Positions 48,172 to 56,192 of a stretch of 64,000 nt of DNA are shown in pieces. A program made the translations under genes and the position numbers. Numbering within the stretch: position 1 is the stretch's first letter; the number at the start of each line of letters is the position of its first letter. The notes beneath the pieces are model-generated. The model searched no databases. It had not been told where the DNA came from and worked only from the letters and a program-made list of their open reading frames with translations. The stretch is from an uncultured Caldilineales bacterium (GTDB taxonomy: Bacteria > Chloroflexota > Anaerolineae > JAAEKA01): contig CALESQ010000019.1 in NCBI GenBank assembly GCA_937907455.1, positions 1-64,000 of the forward strand. The letters run 5' to 3'.

Positions 48172-50487
48172 TTACTGGTCGCGGCCGCGTTTGATGATTT
48201 GGCGTAGCCGCGCGGCCGGCCCTACGCGCAGGTTGAACCATGCCTGTTGCAACAAAGGCAACACCCCTTGCCATGCAGCCCAGGCGCGGCGCGCCTGTTC
48301 CTCGCTCATTGGCCGCGGGCTGTAGCGATCTTCCACATACACTTGAGCGATAGTCTGAATGGCGTTGCTGCCCTCTGGTACTACGCCTGCCAGCGTAGCC
48401 GCCTGTTCGTGCGGGGTCTGGCTGGCAGCCACCGGCAAACGCAAACGGTGCGCCCATTGCACCAGATGCCCGTACAACGTGGCTACCAGATGCGGGTCGA
48501 GTGTGGACGGTGTTCCCTGTTGCTGTGCCGCCTTGTTGCGTCGCCAATAGGCCCAGCCAGCCAGCGCGGCGGCAACAACTAGAGCAATTCCTAACAGGCG
48601 CGGGGCGCGGGATGTGTTGTTGTCGGTGGCTGGCAGCGGTTGAGTCGTCTCGCCACCTGTTAAGTCCTGCGCCTGTTCCGGCCCTGTCGTGTCTTCGTCC
48701 AGAGGCGGCGCAACGATTTCTTCAGCGGCGGTGTCCTGGCGATGCTGACGCACAAGGGCCAGCTCTGAGGCAGTTGGCTCGAATTCGATCCAGCCGTAGC
48801 CGGGGAAGAATACTTCGGGCCAGGAATGACCGTGGCGTTCGCGCACCAGATAGCGCCCTGTTTCCTGGTCGTAATCGCCCTGCGAATAGCCTGCTACTAC
48901 TCGCGCCGGAATGCCCAGCGTGCGTGCCAGCATGGCAAAGCTGCTGGCGTAGTAGTCACAATAGCCTTGCTTGCTTTCAAACAGGAAGTAGTTTACAGCA
49001 TTGACCCCCGGCGGCGGCGCGTTGATTTGATCGTTGTAGAGAAAACCGCGCAGATAGGTTTCCAGCGCGGTGGCCTGGTCATAGGGAGTGGCGGCACCGG
49101 CTGTCACCGTGCGTGCCAGCTCGACCACTTGCGGCGAAAGATCAGGCGGCAGGTCAAGGTAGCTGGCAGTCACCCAGGCAGGATAGACGCTGCCGGCTTC
49201 TTGCAGGTCCTCTATCGTGGCCGTGGACAGCGAAGAAACGGCCAGATATTGGTCGCCGGGGCGCAGGGTGGCATCACGGCGGTGCAGCATGGCGATTTCG
49301 GCCAGTGGCAGCCCTCCCTCGGTTTGGGCTGGCTGCACCACGTATAAATCTGCCGTGGCTTTCAGGCTGACGCGTTGCGGCTGGCCGGCTGCAACCAGCA
49401 CGTTGCCGGTGTAGGTGTCCAGGGTGATGGTTTGAGTGACGGCACGGCGTGCAGCAAACTGCGGGGTTTGCACATGGTTGGCCGCATCAATAGCCTGAGC
49501 CAGCGGCGCCGTGCTCAGCCATTGGCTTCCGGTGAAAGTGGTGTAGGCCACTGCACGCCAGTAACGTCCCTCATCGCTCTTTACCTGCATAATCAGCCGG
49601 TCGGTGAGGGTGCGCGGCCCACCCAGTGTCAGCGATTTGCCGAACGCGGCGTCTCCCGCGGCAGTGCGCTGGTAGTTGAGCGAGTTGAAGAGGCGTGTCC
49701 ATTCCTGCTGTACATCGCGCCAGGGGGTGCGCACCGGTTCCAGCGCGGCATCCAGCGTTTGATTGCTGCCAGCATTGGGTAGCAGTACCGCCAGGCCGAT
49801 TACCAGCACGGCGAGAATGAAGCCATCACGCAGAAAATCGAGCTGGATATCGGCGGGGTAGCGCACACCGGCCTCGCGCCAGGCCAGTTCCTGTTCAGCA
49901 AGAAAACTGCGCACCGCCAGCAGCAGCGCACAGACTACAAAGACGCCAAAGTAAAGGTTGAGCTTAGTTGGGCCAAAATAGGTATTGACCAGCAGCACCA
50001 GACCGATGGGGATAATGGCGCGCCAGACGCGTCCCTCACGAAACAGCGCCCAGGCAGAAAGGTAGCTGAGCCACCACAGCAGGATGCCCAATTGCAACAG
50101 AAACACCACATTGCTGCGCACCGGCTCTTCGCCTACCAGCAGCAACAGCCACGACCACAGGCTTACGCCGATATGCAGCACGCGTTCCGGCTCACTCAGG
50201 CCCAACGGCACGTCCGGCGTTTGACCGATCCAGTGCAGCACGGCTACCAGGCTGAGCAAAAAGCTCACCACCACCGGCCATAGGCCATCCCAGCGTGAAT
50301 AGCTGAGGGCCACCCCTGCAGCAAAGCCGGTGAGCAGGATCGGCGTCAGTTCATCCATACCCGCGGCCCAGTTTGCCACGCGCAGCGAGGTTGCCAGCGC
50401 CAGCAGCAAAATCACCATCAGCGCGCCGGAAAGCCACGCGCCGGGGACGCTCATGCGGGTTGGGGAAGAGTGGGTAGTAGCCTGCAT
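48172..50487 (-). CDS. TgpA-like membrane transglutaminase
   Basis: A 771-residue protein. The N-terminal half has about seven membrane helices (about 12-245). An extracytoplasmic transglutaminase-core domain follows with the Cys of SKQGYCDYYASSFAMLART, the His of RHGHSWPEVF and the acidic residue of WIEFEPTAS. A Glu/Thr/Pro linker leads to another helix (near 645) and a C-terminal DUF4129-type helical domain. TgpA family proteins are cell-envelope transglutaminase-fold hydrolases. The start MQATTHS is chosen since the upstream frame crosses the promoter. Confidence 0.93.
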   Translation of the reverse strand: MQATTHSSPTRMSVPGAWLSGALMVILLLALATSLRVANWAAGMDELTPILLTGFAAGVALSYSRWDGLWPVVVSFLLSLVAVLHWIGQTPDVPLGLSEPERVLHIGVSLWSWLLLLVGEEPVRSNVVFLLQLGILLWWLSYLSAWALFREGRVWRAIIPIGLVLLVNTYFGPTKLNLYFGVFVVCALLLAVRSFLAEQELAWREAGVRYPADIQLDFLRDGFILAVLVIGLAVLLPNAGSNQTLDAALEPVRTPWRDVQQEWTRLFNSLNYQRTAAGDAAFGKSLTLGGPRTLTDRLIMQVKSDEGRYWRAVAYTTFTGSQWLSTAPLAQAIDAANHVQTPQFAARRAVTQTITLDTYTGNVLVAAGQPQRVSLKATADLYVVQPAQTEGGLPLAEIAMLHRRDATLRPGDQYLAVSSLSTATIEDLQEAGSVYPAWVTASYLDLPPDLSPQVVELARTVTAGAATPYDQATALETYLRGFLYNDQINAPPPGVNAVNYFLFESKQGYCDYYASSFAMLARTLGIPARVVAGYSQGDYDQETGRYLVRERHGHSWPEVFFPGYGWIEFEPTASELALVRQHRQDTAAEEIVAPPLDEDTTGPEQAQDLTGGETTQPLPATDNNTSRAPRLLGIALVVAAALAGWAYWRRNKAAQQQGTPSTLDPHLVATLYGHLVQWAHRLRLPVAASQTPHEQAATLAGVVPEGSNAIQTIAQVYVEDRYSPRPMSEEQARRAWAAWQGVLPLLQQAWFNLRVGPAARLRQIIKRGRDQ

Positions 50488-50509
50488 TCGGGGGTTCTCC
50501 TGTGGGCCT

Positions 50510-50538
50510 ATTGTAGGGCTTGCCCGCAGACGTGTCAA
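50510..50538 (-). promoter_or_regulatory. Strong promoter of the TgpA-like gene
   Basis: On the minus strand TTGACA (50533-50538), a 17-base spacer and TACAAT (50510-50515). This is the best -35 match in the window. Confidence 0.75.
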
Positions 50539-50740
50539 GTGATCTGCGTTCCGCTCCTGGCACGTTACAACGGCAGGGTTTCGCAAAACCCCGTCAATGG
50601 GCGGATGTGTCGCCCTGCGCAGTGTGCCGCGCCCCTGGCCTCATGCCAACAGCAGCGCATGGCCTGGTCTGGCAAGCCTGCTCAAGATGGCAGACACCAT
50701 CTCAGGCTTCTGTAAAGCCCTGTTGTGGCGGTGATACAAC

Positions 50741-50769
50741 TTGCCGAATTGTCAGGTTACTGGTATGCT
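50741..50769 (+). promoter_or_regulatory. Promoter of the 50809 gene
   Basis: TTGCCG (50741-50746), a 17-base spacer and TATGCT (50764-50769). In the rest of the 321-base gap I see only a small GGGTTT/AAACCC stem near 50577 and no gene. Confidence 0.6.
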
Positions 50770-50808
50770 ATAGCCACTATATGCCTTGCAGCAAAAGGAG
50801 TGAACCGT

Positions 50809-51108
50809 ATGATGAAATTGCTGATGAGCTGGGACATCAAAACAGGTCGCGAACAGCCCTATTTCGAATTCATTGTGCGAGAATTTGCGCCCAAGATGAT
50901 GCGCCTGGGGCTGCAACCTACAGAGGCGTGGTATACCGTGTATGGGGATGGCCCGCAAATCCTCACCGGCGGGGTGACCAACGACCTGGCAGCGATGGAT
51001 CAAATTCTCGACAGCGAGGACTGGAACACCCTGCGCGCCCAACTGCTTAACTATGTCACCAACTATAGCCAGAAGGTGATACCGGCCAGCGGCAGTTTTC
51101 AGCTTTAA
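50809..51108 (+). CDS. Small conserved-looking protein, unknown function
   Basis: A 99-residue soluble protein. It starts MMKLLMSWDIKTGREQ, has EWYTVYG-like central strands (here AWYTVYGDGPQILTGG) and ends in a helix and strand. The pattern suggests a ferredoxin-like/dimeric alpha-beta barrel fold (NIPSNAP or ABM-like), an inference from strand order. AAAAGGAG precedes the ATG. It has its own promoter and terminator. Confidence 0.78.
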   Translation: MMKLLMSWDIKTGREQPYFEFIVREFAPKMMRLGLQPTEAWYTVYGDGPQILTGGVTNDLAAMDQILDSEDWNTLRAQLLNYVTNYSQKVIPASGSFQL

Positions 51109-51143
51109 CAGCAGCGGCGAAGCTGGTTAATTTACATAATATA

Positions 51144-51178
51144 AAACGGCCTCACCATTGGGTGAGGCCGTTTTTTTA
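51144..51178. terminator. Intrinsic terminator
   Basis: AAACGGCCTCACC and GGTGAGGCCGTTT form a 13-bp stem around ATTG, followed by a T-run. It separates the 50809 gene from the converging FmdB gene. Confidence 0.9.
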
Positions 51179-51202
51179 TCAGCGTTTAGCCAGTCTGTGA
51201 GT

Positions 51203-51529
51203 TTAGTCGGCGGCTTTTTCGGCAGTTTTAGCCGGCGCGGTGGTGTCGGCTGCAGCGGCGGGCTTGGTCTCAGCCTTGTCGCTGCTACCGCTGTTGTCAC
51301 CCTCACCTTTGCTGTCGCCATCACGCTTGCCCGGTGGCATGGTGGAGGACTTGCCGCGGTTGTCGGTGACATAGAAACCGGAGCCTTTAAAGATCACACC
51401 TACCGGCTGGATGACGCGGTGCACAGGCCCATCGCATCTTGGGCAAATCCGCAGGGGATCTTCGCTGAAGCGCTGCAACTTCTCGAAGTGCAAATCACAG
51501 CTTTCGCATTCATATTCGTAAACAGGCAT
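51203..51529 (-). CDS. FmdB-family zinc ribbon protein
   Basis: A 108-residue protein. The N-terminal FmdB zinc ribbon MPVYEYECESCDLHFEKLQ with CPRCDGPVHRVI (Cys pairs near 8/11 and 29/32) and IFKGSGFYVTD are characteristic. The last 50 residues are a low-complexity Ala/Lys/Asp/Thr tail. The family is loosely linked to regulation of formamidase in one species; no general function is known. GGAAGG precedes the ATG. Confidence 0.92.
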   Translation of the reverse strand: MPVYEYECESCDLHFEKLQRFSEDPLRICPRCDGPVHRVIQPVGVIFKGSGFYVTDNRGKSSTMPPGKRDGDSKGEGDNSGSSDKAETKPAAAADTTAPAKTAEKAAD

Positions 51530-51561
51530 ACATCTAACCTTCCTGAACAGTACTGCCGGCA

Positions 51562-51605
51562 ATAATTGCCTGGGCAATTATACTCAAGCGCGGCGATATT
51601 TCAAA
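51562..51605 (-). promoter_or_regulatory. FmdB promoter overlapped by a palindrome
   Basis: On the minus strand TTTGAA (51600-51605), a 17-base spacer and TATAAT (51577-51582). ATAATTGCC (51562-51570) and GGCAATTAT (51573-51581) form a perfect 9-bp inverted repeat that overlaps the -10 box and the start of transcription, as an operator would. Confidence 0.55.
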
Positions 51606-51622
51606 GTGCCGGCGGGTAGTTG

Positions 51623-52030
51623 TCAGGCATACCAGGTCCATTTTGAGCCGCGCATCTCGCGCACAATGTCGGTGGTGGAAAGCATTCCCAGTGGCATCAG
51701 CCGGTCATCTTGTGACTGCACCACCACCAGGCGGTGGATGCGGCGCGCCAGCATCAGGTCAATAGCCTGCTGCACCGTGGCATTGGGTGACACGCTGACC
51801 ACACCTTCGGTCATAATATCGGCTGCTGTGAGCTGTTCCAGATCGGCAGCGTGGTGCGGGATGATATCCATGTGCGATACAATGCCTACAGCCTCGCCTG
51901 TATCGCCTACTACCACCAGCGCGTGAATATCGGTGTCGCTTAGGGTGCGCACCACCTCGGCCACGGTGGCATCATGGCGACAACTGATCACACCGTTGTG
52001 CATTACAGTTCGTACCAGTTTGTGCAGCAT
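51623..52030 (-). CDS. CBS-pair protein
   Basis: A 135-residue protein made of two CBS motifs (about 9-60, MHNGVISCRHDATVAEVVRT; about 70-125, IMTEGVVSVSPNATVQQAID). It probably binds an adenine nucleotide. The C-terminal LSTTDIVREMRG is typical. It lies 94 bases downstream of the rhodanese gene on the same strand. Confidence 0.92.
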   Translation of the reverse strand: MLHKLVRTVMHNGVISCRHDATVAEVVRTLSDTDIHALVVVGDTGEAVGIVSHMDIIPHHAADLEQLTAADIMTEGVVSVSPNATVQQAIDLMLARRIHRLVVVQSQDDRLMPLGMLSTTDIVREMRGSKWTWYA

Positions 52031-52124
52031 AGCATACGCTCCGTTTAAGAAGGCAGACCTTAGTTACAAAATGCTAATCATCCCGAAGGGGCCGCGGTTA
52101 AAGCCGGTATTGCTGGATAGGTTC

Positions 52125-52532
52125 TTAGCGGCGGAAATCGCTTTCGGTTGTGCCGCCACACAGCGCCCAGTCGGTGATGCCGCCAGCCAGGCTGCTGGCC
52201 TCAATGCCGTTACGCAGCAAATAGTCGGCCACGCTGTAAGAGCGATGGCCGTGGGCACAGACCACCACCCACGGCAGGGCAGCATCCAGCTCACTCAGCC
52301 GCGCGGGGATGTCGTTCATAGCGATGTGCAGGCTGCCGGGAATGCGCATCTGCGCGCGTTCAAACGGCTCGCGGCAGTCCAGCAGGTTGATCTGCGCGCC
52401 CGCGCTCACCTGGGCAATCAGCCTTGCGGCTTGCACTTCGACCACATGCACGGGGGGCGGGTTAGGTTCTGTCCGTAACGGCTTAGCAGGTGGTTGAACG
52501 GTTCTTTTTTTGAAAAGGTTGGAAAGGGGCAT
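52125..52532 (-). CDS. Rhodanese-domain protein
   Basis: A 135-residue protein with a single rhodanese fold. INLLDCREPFERAQMRIPGS is the entry motif, and the active loop is VVVCAHGHRSYSVA with the catalytic Cys near 98. The C-terminus LAGGITDWALCGG is typical. It can carry persulfide sulfur. The start MPLSNLFKKR is chosen because the frame above it passes through octamer repeats. The N-terminal 35 residues are basic and proline-rich. Confidence 0.9.
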   Translation of the reverse strand: MPLSNLFKKRTVQPPAKPLRTEPNPPPVHVVEVQAARLIAQVSAGAQINLLDCREPFERAQMRIPGSLHIAMNDIPARLSELDAALPWVVVCAHGHRSYSVADYLLRNGIEASSLAGGITDWALCGGTTESDFRR

Positions 52533-52572
52533 AGAGGTGATTGATAGATCGGTACGCCGAAGGCGGGTAAAC

Positions 52573-52669
52573 AAATAGACAGGTGGGGAAGTAGGGAGGT
52601 GATTGGAAGATTGGAAGATTGGTGAATTGGTGCATGAGAAGGAGGCGAGGAATGGGCAACTCGCAACTC
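52573..52669. repeat. Drifting octamer array plus two heptamers
   Basis: Eight contiguous octamers at 52573-52636 change gradually: AAATAGAC, AGGTGGGG, AAGTAGGG, AGGTGATT, GGAAGATT twice, GGTGAATT, GGTGCATG. At 52656-52669 there are two perfect GCAACTC heptamers. The first units match the reverse complement of the array at 77-284. It lies between the AmaP-like and rhodanese genes. Confidence 0.75.
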
Positions 52670-52689
52670 TCAGCTTTCCTATCATCATG

Positions 52690-53250
52690 TCAAAGCAGCG
52701 GGCGGTAGGGAGCGTGATCAATGTTGACTTTGATGCGGTTGAGCTGTAAGCCCATCTGCGTTTCAATCACGTCACGCGCCACAGCCACGACTTCTTCGGT
52801 TTTCAGCGGCACATCTACATCGGGCGCGGTTTGCAGGTTGATGTCTACATCCATGGCGCGGCCGCGCGTGCGTACCACCGGCGTCACCTGGTTGACGTCG
52901 GCCAACTGGTCAATGTGCCACGCCAGCCGACGACTGACCGACTCGGCGGTCACCTCGGCCTGGCCGCCTGAGGGCAGGCGCATAGTAACCACAGCCGGTG
53001 CTTTGCGGCGCAATTGCTGCATCATCCAGACGGCCAGCAGCAGCGATACCACCACCACCACGCCCAGCCGCGCTAGCAGATATAGCCAATCGGGCAGAGT
53101 CGTTGTTGCCTGCGCCAGGTTGCTTTCAATCCGGTTCAGGGCTTGGCGCGCCCATGCCAGGGCTTGTGTTGGGGCCAGCGCCAGGGCCACCAGGGCAAGC
53201 CATAAAACTACCGCCAACAGCACGGCGATGAGGCGGTTGATGATGTTCAT
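52690..53250 (-). CDS. AmaP/Asp23-like alkaline-shock membrane protein
   Basis: A 186-residue protein. Two N-terminal membrane helices (about 5-27 and 51-75) precede a soluble Asp23-like domain (about 88-180, with VTAESVSRRLAWHIDQL and VARDVIETQMGLQLNRIKV). This matches AmaP, the membrane anchor of Asp23 in Gram-positives. It overlaps the YfhO stop by ATGA and is probably translated with it. Confidence 0.82.
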   Translation of the reverse strand: MNIINRLIAVLLAVVLWLALVALALAPTQALAWARQALNRIESNLAQATTTLPDWLYLLARLGVVVVVSLLLAVWMMQQLRRKAPAVVTMRLPSGGQAEVTAESVSRRLAWHIDQLADVNQVTPVVRTRGRAMDVDINLQTAPDVDVPLKTEEVVAVARDVIETQMGLQLNRIKVNIDHAPYRPLL

Positions 53251-56192
53251 CTCGTTTGCTCCTCGGCAAAATTGTGGCGGCGCCGTGCGCTCCACACGGC
53301 TACCCCAGCCAGAGCCAACCCGGCCAGCAGGCTTATGCGCGCACCTTGTTGCAACGATGTCGGCGCGAAATTGAATTCTACCCGATGATGCCCCGCAGGT
53401 ACAAACACGGCACGGAACAAATAGTTGGCGTGCAGCAGGGGGGCGGGCGTTTCGTCCACCCGCACTTGCCAGCCCGGATACCAGGTGTCGCTCAGTATCA
53501 GCACAGCCGGTGCAGCCAGATCCACCGCAAAAGTCAGTTGCTCCGGCTGATCGGTCAGCACGCGCACGGTTTCGGGCGCACCCGCGGGAACCAGGGCCGC
53601 CGCAGTCGCATCCAGTTCGGCCGCGCTCAGCTCATCGGCCAGCAGCACCACTTGCTGCGTCGGATCGAAGTCTGCGGCAGCCAGCAGATGCAGGGCCGCC
53701 GCGTCATCGTTCGCTACGCGCACCTGGCGCACCAGATGCACGCGCGGCAGGCTATCGGTGCGATAGACCTTGACATCGCCGGAATGTACGCGCTCGAAAG
53801 CACCATCTGCGGGCAAGGTCAATGCTGCGTGGGCTCCGGTACGCGCATCCAGCAGGCTGATACCGCGCAGCGCCAACGTGGCCTGTTCACTTACATTGCG
53901 CACAGTCAGGTGGCTAGGTGTGAACTCTGCGGGCCACTGCCAGCGCGTCAGATAATCCCAGCCGCTTGCACCGCGCGGCCAGGCCATGCGCGCCGCGGGC
54001 TGGGTATGGCGCACAGCACTTTGCCAGCCCCCTTCTGCTGTCTGTTGGCCTGTCAGCCAGCGTTCAGTCAGCTCGCCGCCTTCGCCGTGCAGGGTAAGTA
54101 TGGCTACCGGTGTGCCGTCGGGTAAATCTGCTGCGCCTTGCAAATAGCTCCAGATGCCTGCGCCGGTGGCTGTCAGGCGGTCGGTTGGCAGTGTCACCGC
54201 CTGGCCGGGCGCAAGCAGGGTGGTTAATTCCAGGTCATAATAGACGTTGTCGCGCCATACGTCGAAACTCTTGTCGGTGAGGACATGCGTCACCCCCAGC
54301 AGCTTCAGCCAGCGTGTCGCAGGTACAGCCGCAAGCTGCTCGCGCAGGCGGCCATCTTCGGCCACGGCATCGGGGGGAATCAGCAACGACTGCACATCTA
54401 CCGTGCGGCGCAGCGGCAGCACGCCGCCATCGTAGCCATCAGCCGCGGGCAAGCCCCACAGCATCGGCAGGTTGGGGGCCACAATTTCTTGCTGTTTCAC
54501 CGCCACCAGCAGATCGTAAAAGCCCTGTTCTGAAAGCCACGGCGCGAAAATCTGCTCCAGCTCGGCCTGGTCACCGGGGTCGTAGGTGATGCCCGACAGG
54601 CTGAGGAAGCGCCCCGGCAGGTGGCCTGCGGCCTCAGCCGCTTGACGTGCAGCCAGCAGCACCGCCGGGGCATTGCGCAAACCGGCAACCGCCTGCGGCG
54701 CGGTGGGATGGCGATGGTCCAGCACATTGGCTGCCAGGGCTAATTCGGCCAGCAGCGCGGCCAGCAGCAGGCCGCGGCGCAGCGCAAGCGGCTGAGGCAA
54801 GCGCACGGCCGCGGCTACAACCAGCGCCGCAGCCAGCCAGAGCAGCCAGGTGCGCGGGCCGGGCCACTGCTGCACCACCAGCAAGGCGCTCAGCAGCAAT
54901 GCGGCGGCAACCCACCCCACGCGCTGCCCCCGCGGCCAGCTCAGGCGCATCGGGCGCGCCGCCAGCGCCTCGATGCCATAGGCGGCCAATACGCTTACGC
55001 CAAAGGTGTAGAGCATCAGCCAGCGTGCCGGCGCGCGGAACAGGTCAAAGCCGGGCACAAAACGCACCAGCAGCAGGTAAAGCGGGTTGTACGCGCCCAG
55101 CGCCAACCCTGCACCAATCACAGTGAAGGCTAGCGCCACCCCGCGCGGCCCGCTCAGGCGACCACGGCGGGCGGTGAGCAGCCCCCAGGCGGCCAGCAGC
55201 AGGGCAATTACGCCGATATAGCCCACGTATTCGCCAAATGCGGGGGTAGCAAAGCGCGCCGCCAGGTTCTCGCCGTAGCTGGGCAGTAAGGTGAGCAGCA
55301 GGCCGCGCGGCTCCAGCGAAAAGGCCACTGCCTCGCGCCAGCTCAGGCCGCCGCTGCGGATGGAAAGCGCCGACAGCTCCAGGGTGGGCAGCAGTTGCAG
55401 CGCGGCCAGCGCCGCGCTTGCGCCGATGGCCGCCAGCAGCAGCACGGTATGTTGCAGCGCCGCACCGGCCTCGGCGCGGGCAAAGGCCACGGGGTTACCG
55501 CGCCGCCGCGCAGCGATTTGGCTGCTCAATGCCGCCAGCAGCGGCCAGATGGCTGCCAGCAGCAGCCCCATCAGGACGATGAAGGAGCTTTGGCTGTGGC
55601 CGGCCAGCAGGTGCAGCCCCAATGCCGCGGCCAATACGGCCCAGGCAACGCCATTGAAGCGGCGGCCCGGCCGCGGGGCCGTGAACGCAGACAGAGTCAG
55701 CAGCCAGGGCAGCCAGGCGGCCACGCTTATTTGGTTGATCTGTCCGGCGCGCGCGCCCAGATAGCCGCTCAGGCTCCAGACGAACGCTGCGGTCAGTGCA
55801 GCCGCCCAGCCGAGGCGCGCCACCCGGCGAACGTACACGGCGCTGCCCAGCGCAGTCAGCCACAGGTGCAGCGCCAGCGAGGCTTTCAGGCTGGCCGCGG
55901 CATCCAGGCCAATCCAGGGCCAGTGCAGCGGATAGAATACCGCGCTTTGCGGGTTGGCCAGAAATGGCACTCCCATAAACAAATAGGGGTTCCACAGCGG
56001 CAAATGACCGGCGCGCAGCGCGGCGTTGGCAAAGGCGCGGTAGGGGGTGAAATAGGTGAAGGCATCTCCCGCGCCTTGTACGCGGTTGGTGAGCAGCAAC
56101 GGCGCATAGACCAGCAGCACCGCCGCGGCCAGCCCCGCAGCTACCAGCAGCCAGCGTAGCGCCTGGGTGGTGCGGGTGGGCTTAGCGGGCAT
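53247..56192 (-). CDS. YfhO-family membrane protein
   Basis: A 981-residue polytopic protein. About 12-13 helices fill the first 560 residues, including DAFTYFTPYRAFANAALRAG, the LWNPYLFMGVPFLANPQSA motif and PEYVGYIG-like GEYVGYIG. The last 400 residues are an extracytoplasmic domain ending with SDTWYPGWQVRVDETPA and a final membrane helix. YfhO members act in glycosylation of lipoteichoic acid or exported proteins in Gram-positives. The start MPAKPTRTT overlaps the upstream GT39 stop by 11 bases. Confidence 0.92.
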   Translation of the reverse strand: MPAKPTRTTQALRWLLVAAGLAAAVLLVYAPLLLTNRVQGAGDAFTYFTPYRAFANAALRAGHLPLWNPYLFMGVPFLANPQSAVFYPLHWPWIGLDAAASLKASLALHLWLTALGSAVYVRRVARLGWAAALTAAFVWSLSGYLGARAGQINQISVAAWLPWLLTLSAFTAPRPGRRFNGVAWAVLAAALGLHLLAGHSQSSFIVLMGLLLAAIWPLLAALSSQIAARRRGNPVAFARAEAGAALQHTVLLLAAIGASAALAALQLLPTLELSALSIRSGGLSWREAVAFSLEPRGLLLTLLPSYGENLAARFATPAFGEYVGYIGVIALLLAAWGLLTARRGRLSGPRGVALAFTVIGAGLALGAYNPLYLLLVRFVPGFDLFRAPARWLMLYTFGVSVLAAYGIEALAARPMRLSWPRGQRVGWVAAALLLSALLVVQQWPGPRTWLLWLAAALVVAAAVRLPQPLALRRGLLLAALLAELALAANVLDHRHPTAPQAVAGLRNAPAVLLAARQAAEAAGHLPGRFLSLSGITYDPGDQAELEQIFAPWLSEQGFYDLLVAVKQQEIVAPNLPMLWGLPAADGYDGGVLPLRRTVDVQSLLIPPDAVAEDGRLREQLAAVPATRWLKLLGVTHVLTDKSFDVWRDNVYYDLELTTLLAPGQAVTLPTDRLTATGAGIWSYLQGAADLPDGTPVAILTLHGEGGELTERWLTGQQTAEGGWQSAVRHTQPAARMAWPRGASGWDYLTRWQWPAEFTPSHLTVRNVSEQATLALRGISLLDARTGAHAALTLPADGAFERVHSGDVKVYRTDSLPRVHLVRQVRVANDDAAALHLLAAADFDPTQQVVLLADELSAAELDATAAALVPAGAPETVRVLTDQPEQLTFAVDLAAPAVLILSDTWYPGWQVRVDETPAPLLHANYLFRAVFVPAGHHRVEFNFAPTSLQQGARISLLAGLALAGVAVWSARRRHNFAEEQTR

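Noticed and set aside
52533..52766. Upstream part of the rhodanese frame
   Set aside because: It encodes the octamer and heptamer repeats and the antisense of the AmaP-like gene end.
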